Below, in pieces: positions 60,645-64,000 of a DNA stretch of 64,000 nucleotides. The stretch covers positions 248,001-312,000 of the forward strand of contig JANUWF010001477.1 of the NCBI GenBank assembly GCA_026120185.1, written 5' to 3'. The stretch comes from Voacanga thouarsii (lineage: Eukaryota > Streptophyta > Magnoliopsida > Gentianales > Apocynaceae). Made by a program: the position numbers and the translations under genes. The notes beneath the pieces were generated by a model. The model saw only the letters and a list, made by a program, of their open reading frames with translations, was not told the origin of the DNA and made no database searches. Numbering within the stretch: the first letter of the stretch is position 1; every line of letters starts with the position of its first letter.

Positions 60645-62730
60645 TGTAACATCCCTCTTGTTTTGTATGTAAATGGGTACTATTTTGTATTAAAGCTGTA
60701 TATGTACGGATGTGCAGAATAATAAATGCTCGATTTAATTAGAAAAATAATTTGGGATGATAAAATTTTTAGGGGACAACGAATGAATTTTTTATCGCGA
60801 ATTAAGAAAAACTGAGAAAGAATTTGGGAATTCCGAGAGACATCATTGTGTTCAGTTTAATGAGCCGATTTCATTGGTGAAAGAAAAATGTTTTCCAGAC
60901 TGGAATAAATAATGGATTGAATTATGATTATTTCCTAAGGAAAAATGGTTGATTAAGGGAAAGAAGAAAAGGAAAAAGGAGGAAGAATTATAGCTATAAT
61001 GGTTTTATTCACAAAAATAATTGATTGGTTATATGGAAAGTTAGGTGGAAATTCAAGATTGGTTGCAAGAGTAATATGTGGCAGTACTTGATTAGTTACA
61101 TGAACAATCATACAAGGTTTTCTAAAGGATTCTTGAAATTTCCATGGATACCTAAGGTAGCCACTTGGACCAATCTCAAGCCTCCAAGTGAATTAAAACC
61201 ATTTGAAGCTTGTTTGACAAGAAGACTGAAAATTGCTATAAATAGCAAGGCAGAACTGGTTGAGAGGCCTTTAGGCAACTAAAAACCATCTACAAACAAG
61301 GAGTAATAAGGAAGAGAAAAGAAAAAGAAAATAGAGAGAGAGGAGAGAGATAAAATCTGAGAGAAAGAGAGAGAAGGAGAGGAAAGAAAGCTTGGGTATC
61401 CTTGCTTTGAAAAACAATGAAATATAAAGCTGTTTATTGTAAAGCGCTGGCAACAACTTAGCGAATATTTATCTTGCTAATTGATAAGTGATTCGAGGTA
61501 AGTCCCTTGATTTTTAAATCCCGTTTGGACTAGGTGTTTTTTGAAATTCTATGATTGTGCAATTCCTGAGTTTGTGAAATACCTGTATTGTTAATTCATT
61601 TTGGGTATTTGAATATTTTTGGTATAATGAAATGCTTTCCAGATGTAGAAATGTGCTATCCTAACATATTTAAAGCAAAGTTTCAGAAGTTAAGATTCCT
61701 TAGTTTTCAAATCTTTTGGAATCACAAAGTATTTTTCTGATATGAATAAACGTTTTCCTAACATAGATTCGTGTTTCTCTGATATATTCAAGAAAACATT
61801 TTTACTTGAGATTCGCAGGCATCGATTGCCAAATTTTAACACAAATCATTTTTCTTGAAGATTTATGTATTACAAAGATTTTATACATGGAAAGCTATGT
61901 TTTACGCACTACGCAAGTTTCTAAAATTTGGAAAAACTATATTTAATTATGATTTTATGGTTAGATTCACATAGGATTATTTTCTACAAATGAATCCGAA
62001 GGTTTAGAATATGTTATAGTTGGACTGAGGAATGTGGAAATGTTTTATGAGTTAATTGAACTTTAGTTTTCTAGACTCCATTTTAATTACAAAATATTCA
62101 TAAAATCAAATACAAATGCTTCACTAGGTCAGGTGGAAAATCATGATTATTAAGAATTTCAAGTTCTATTATTACTCGTTAATAATCGATTTCGTGTATA
62201 TGATTGACAATACCTGTTATAACCTGTTTCATGACAAGTTTTTCATGTAACATGATAAAATCATGAACTCTTAACACGTTTTGCAAGATACTTGCGAAAA
62301 TCCTACCATGTACCATATTTCATGATATTTTATGCATGCCTTGCATTTACAAGTTATGGAAAAGAAGTGAGAACCCTTTTCTACTTCTTAGACCTGAATA
62401 TGTATTGTGAAAGCATTGAGTACTCAACAGGAGTTGTTCTCCTTGTACTAGCTTATGTTAGAGATAGATGGCCCCAAGTAACTTAGCCAGTTCTGGGGTT
62501 CGTCTTACTCAAAATGGGGCGATAGGACATTGGAAGTAGCTAAAGCCTAAATTACCGGCCCAAGTGGGCCACAATGCCTGAGTAACCGGTCCAAGTGGGC
62601 CATTCACACATGAAATCTTGTGTACCTAAATTTACATGATATATACCAGAATTCTTGAATTCCTAAAAGGAAATATTTTACACCTAAATTCTTGAATTCC
62701 TACACATGGGCTTTCAGGAAATCATGATGC
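60645..62730 (+). repeat. LTR3 of element G, 3'-truncated
   Basis: Begins TGTAACATCCCTCTTG after AAAGGAAGGGAGAG (60631-60644). It follows LTR2 until about 62730; the last 650 or so bases of the LTR are missing, replaced by the hAT-like scrap and gypsy E. Confidence 0.9.
61237..61245 (+). promoter_or_regulatory. TATA box in LTR3 of G
   Basis: TATAAATAG, conserved with the other two LTRs. Confidence 0.7.
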
Positions 62731-62866
62731 CCGCATATGCGGGTATGGGTCTTTTCATTCCATACCCAATGGGTATTCAATTTGGGTCCAAAACTTTTTT
62801 TCCTAATTGGGTTTGGGTCCAGGACAAGGTGATTCAAACCTAATTAGACCCGTTTACACCCCTAGT
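62731..62866 (-). mobile_element. hAT-like terminal fragment
   Basis: Read on the minus strand from 62866 it starts CTAGGGGTGTAAACGGGTC, like the terminal repeats of many plant hAT MITEs, followed by repeated GGGT(A/C)-rich sequence. No opposite end was found, so it is a fragment and the family call is tentative. Confidence 0.45.
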
Positions 62867-63307
62867 TGCACTGCTTTGTACACGACCATGCATCTGGACG
62901 TGTACCAAACTACTAGAACTAATTTTTTCTACCAAATGCACGACCAGGTTCATGGCCATGCAACCCTTATGTTTGCAATTCCAAGCTTGATCAATCTCAT
63001 TTCCTTAGATCTCTTGAGCCATTCCTTGTTCTTCCAATTGAATCAACTTATCATTGAGCTTCTTTGGTTCTTCATTTGGCTTCCAAGACTTATTAACCTT
63101 CAAAATATATTTATGTTGAATTTGAGCTTTTCTTCGATCTCCTTTCACAACCCATTTCTTGATTATCTTTGTAGTTCTTGGCTTATTAGATTTGAAATCC
63201 TTTTGAAACTTCTTGAATGTTAACCTCACTTAAGGTGCCATGAGTTGTGACATGGTCTTCCTTCCCTTTCTTAGAATTGACCTTCATGCCTAGGTCGTTT
63301 TCTATCA
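62867..63307 (-). repeat. 3' LTR (part) of gypsy E
   Basis: The right border TGATAGAAAACGACC (minus strand) abuts a polypurine tract, AAGAAGGGGGAAG, at 63308-63320. The sequence resembles the C LTR over its last 130 or so bases. The left limit is not defined. Confidence 0.65.
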
Positions 63308-64000
63308 CTTCCCCCTTCTTGATAAGGATTCATCTTTGAATTATTGCCTACATTAAATTACAAATAAGAATTTTGATGTGGAGGTAAGACTTTTATCTTT
63401 TTATCATCACTAGCTTCTTTTGTTTTCTCTCTTCATAACCCAAATTTTCTTTCTCATTTTACTTCCTCACTCTTTTTCCATACTCTTGTTGTTTTCATCC
63501 CTCAAAACCTAATGAAGCACTCTTATTTTACCTCTATACTCCCTTTTTTGTTTCCTCGTTTCTTTTGGTAGGGTTTGCATTTGAATTTCTATTCTCCCTT
63601 TCTCTTCTTTTTTCCCCCTCTCATTTTCTCTTTTTTTAAACTCTTACGTTGCCTAGTCTTTTCTTTCCTTCTCCCTTTGTTCTCTTTTCTTTTTATCTTC
63701 CTCTCTTAAAATGTTTTGGTCTTTTAAAACTTCACTAGTAGACATAGAACGAAGTGTAAATTTTTTCCCGTTTGTGCTCAAAGAATAGGTATTCCTCCAC
63801 CCATTGTGAACTACCTCCCTATCATGTAGCTAATGCCTATCCAACAACAAATGTCTAATATGCATGGGAAAGACATCGTACAAAATCCCATCCTTGTACT
63901 TCCTCGCGGCTAATTCCACCTTGACTTGTTCATTCACCTTCACTTCACCACAATTATTCAGCCTTTGAGGCTTATAAGGTTTAGGATGTTTTAAGGTTTC
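63308..64000 (-). pseudogene. Gypsy E remnant: protease C-terminus and charged linker, RT-integrase deleted
   Basis: The minus strand from 64000 reads the same region as gypsy C at 41320-41090 (PYKPQRLNNCGEVKVNEQVK, then a KYKDGILYDVFPM block), then a Lys/Glu/Arg-rich linker (about 63710-63370). After that the polypurine tract and LTR follow directly, so RT, RNase H and integrase have been deleted. The element continues beyond the window. Confidence 0.82.

Larger units (their letters stand above)
10413..62730 (+). mobile_element. Gag-only LTR retrotransposon G in tandem (LTR-internal-LTR-internal-LTR), split by later insertions
   Basis: Three LTR copies alternate with two internal regions of nearly equal length (54390-56117 and 58896-60644). 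LTR1 is spread over 10413-11998, 50012-50046 and 53624-54389 because copia A and CACTA K inserted in it. LTR2 is 56118-58895, and LTR3 is 60645 to about 62730, truncated. Each internal region has a PBS-like site, a gag with zinc knuckles and a polypurine tract, but no protease, RT or integrase. That matches the TR-GAG type of non-autonomous gypsy elements. The shared middle LTR implies unequal recombination between two copies or within one. Confidence 0.88.

Noticed and set aside
63005..63229. A 74-codon Lys-rich minus-strand frame
   Set aside because: It lies inside the E LTR and has no domain; Lys richness reflects an AT-rich strand bias.

Overview
This window is plant nuclear DNA, almost certainly from an angiosperm and probably a eudicot. 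It is AT-rich and built from layered transposable elements. Evidence includes copia and gypsy gag-pol remnants, primer-binding sites of the TGGTATCAGAGC type (initiator tRNA-Met), a plant L1-type LINE, CACTA-type DNA elements and a 25S rDNA scrap of plant type. I found no convincing host gene, tRNA gene or CRISPR array. The sequence gives no firm clue to the species.

Layout. (1) 1-4080, minus strand: a decayed LINE (ORF1, ORF2 endonuclease, RT, zf-RVT) whose 3' end lies left of the window. (2) 5131-9947, plus: copia element H, with a truncated 5' LTR that received a small CACTA element (5665-6368, TSD ATA), an internal region collapsed to a gag/RNase H fusion, and a 3' LTR. (3) 10413-62730, plus: a gag-only LTR element, G, in the order LTR-internal-LTR-internal-LTR. 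Its first LTR is split by later insertions: a 25S rDNA fragment (11375-11612), the 38-kb copia nest A (11999-50006, TSD TGAAT) and a 3.6-kb non-autonomous CACTA element K (50047-53623, TSD TCC). (4) 62731-64000: a hAT-like scrap, then a minus-strand gypsy remnant E that runs off the window.

Inside A are copia B (16410-22001), gypsy C on the minus strand (23450-44875, TSD GGCAC) and a solo LTR, F (45544-47053, TSD TGTGT). Gypsy D, a chromovirus with 4.4-kb LTRs, sits inside C's left LTR (23917-38110, TSD ATTGT). The order of events can be read directly: G, then A and K into G; B, C and F into A; D into C.

All coding regions of A, B, C, D, G, H and the LINE are broken by stops, frameshifts or deletions, so nothing here looks autonomous. 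The one uninterrupted element-encoded frame of note is a 154-codon acidic ORF between the primer-binding site and gag of D. It carries SUMO-interaction-like motifs. It and the tandem gag-only element G are the best candidates for something not well described. Element letters A-K are my own labels. Sequence similarities were judged by eye, with no alignment software or database.
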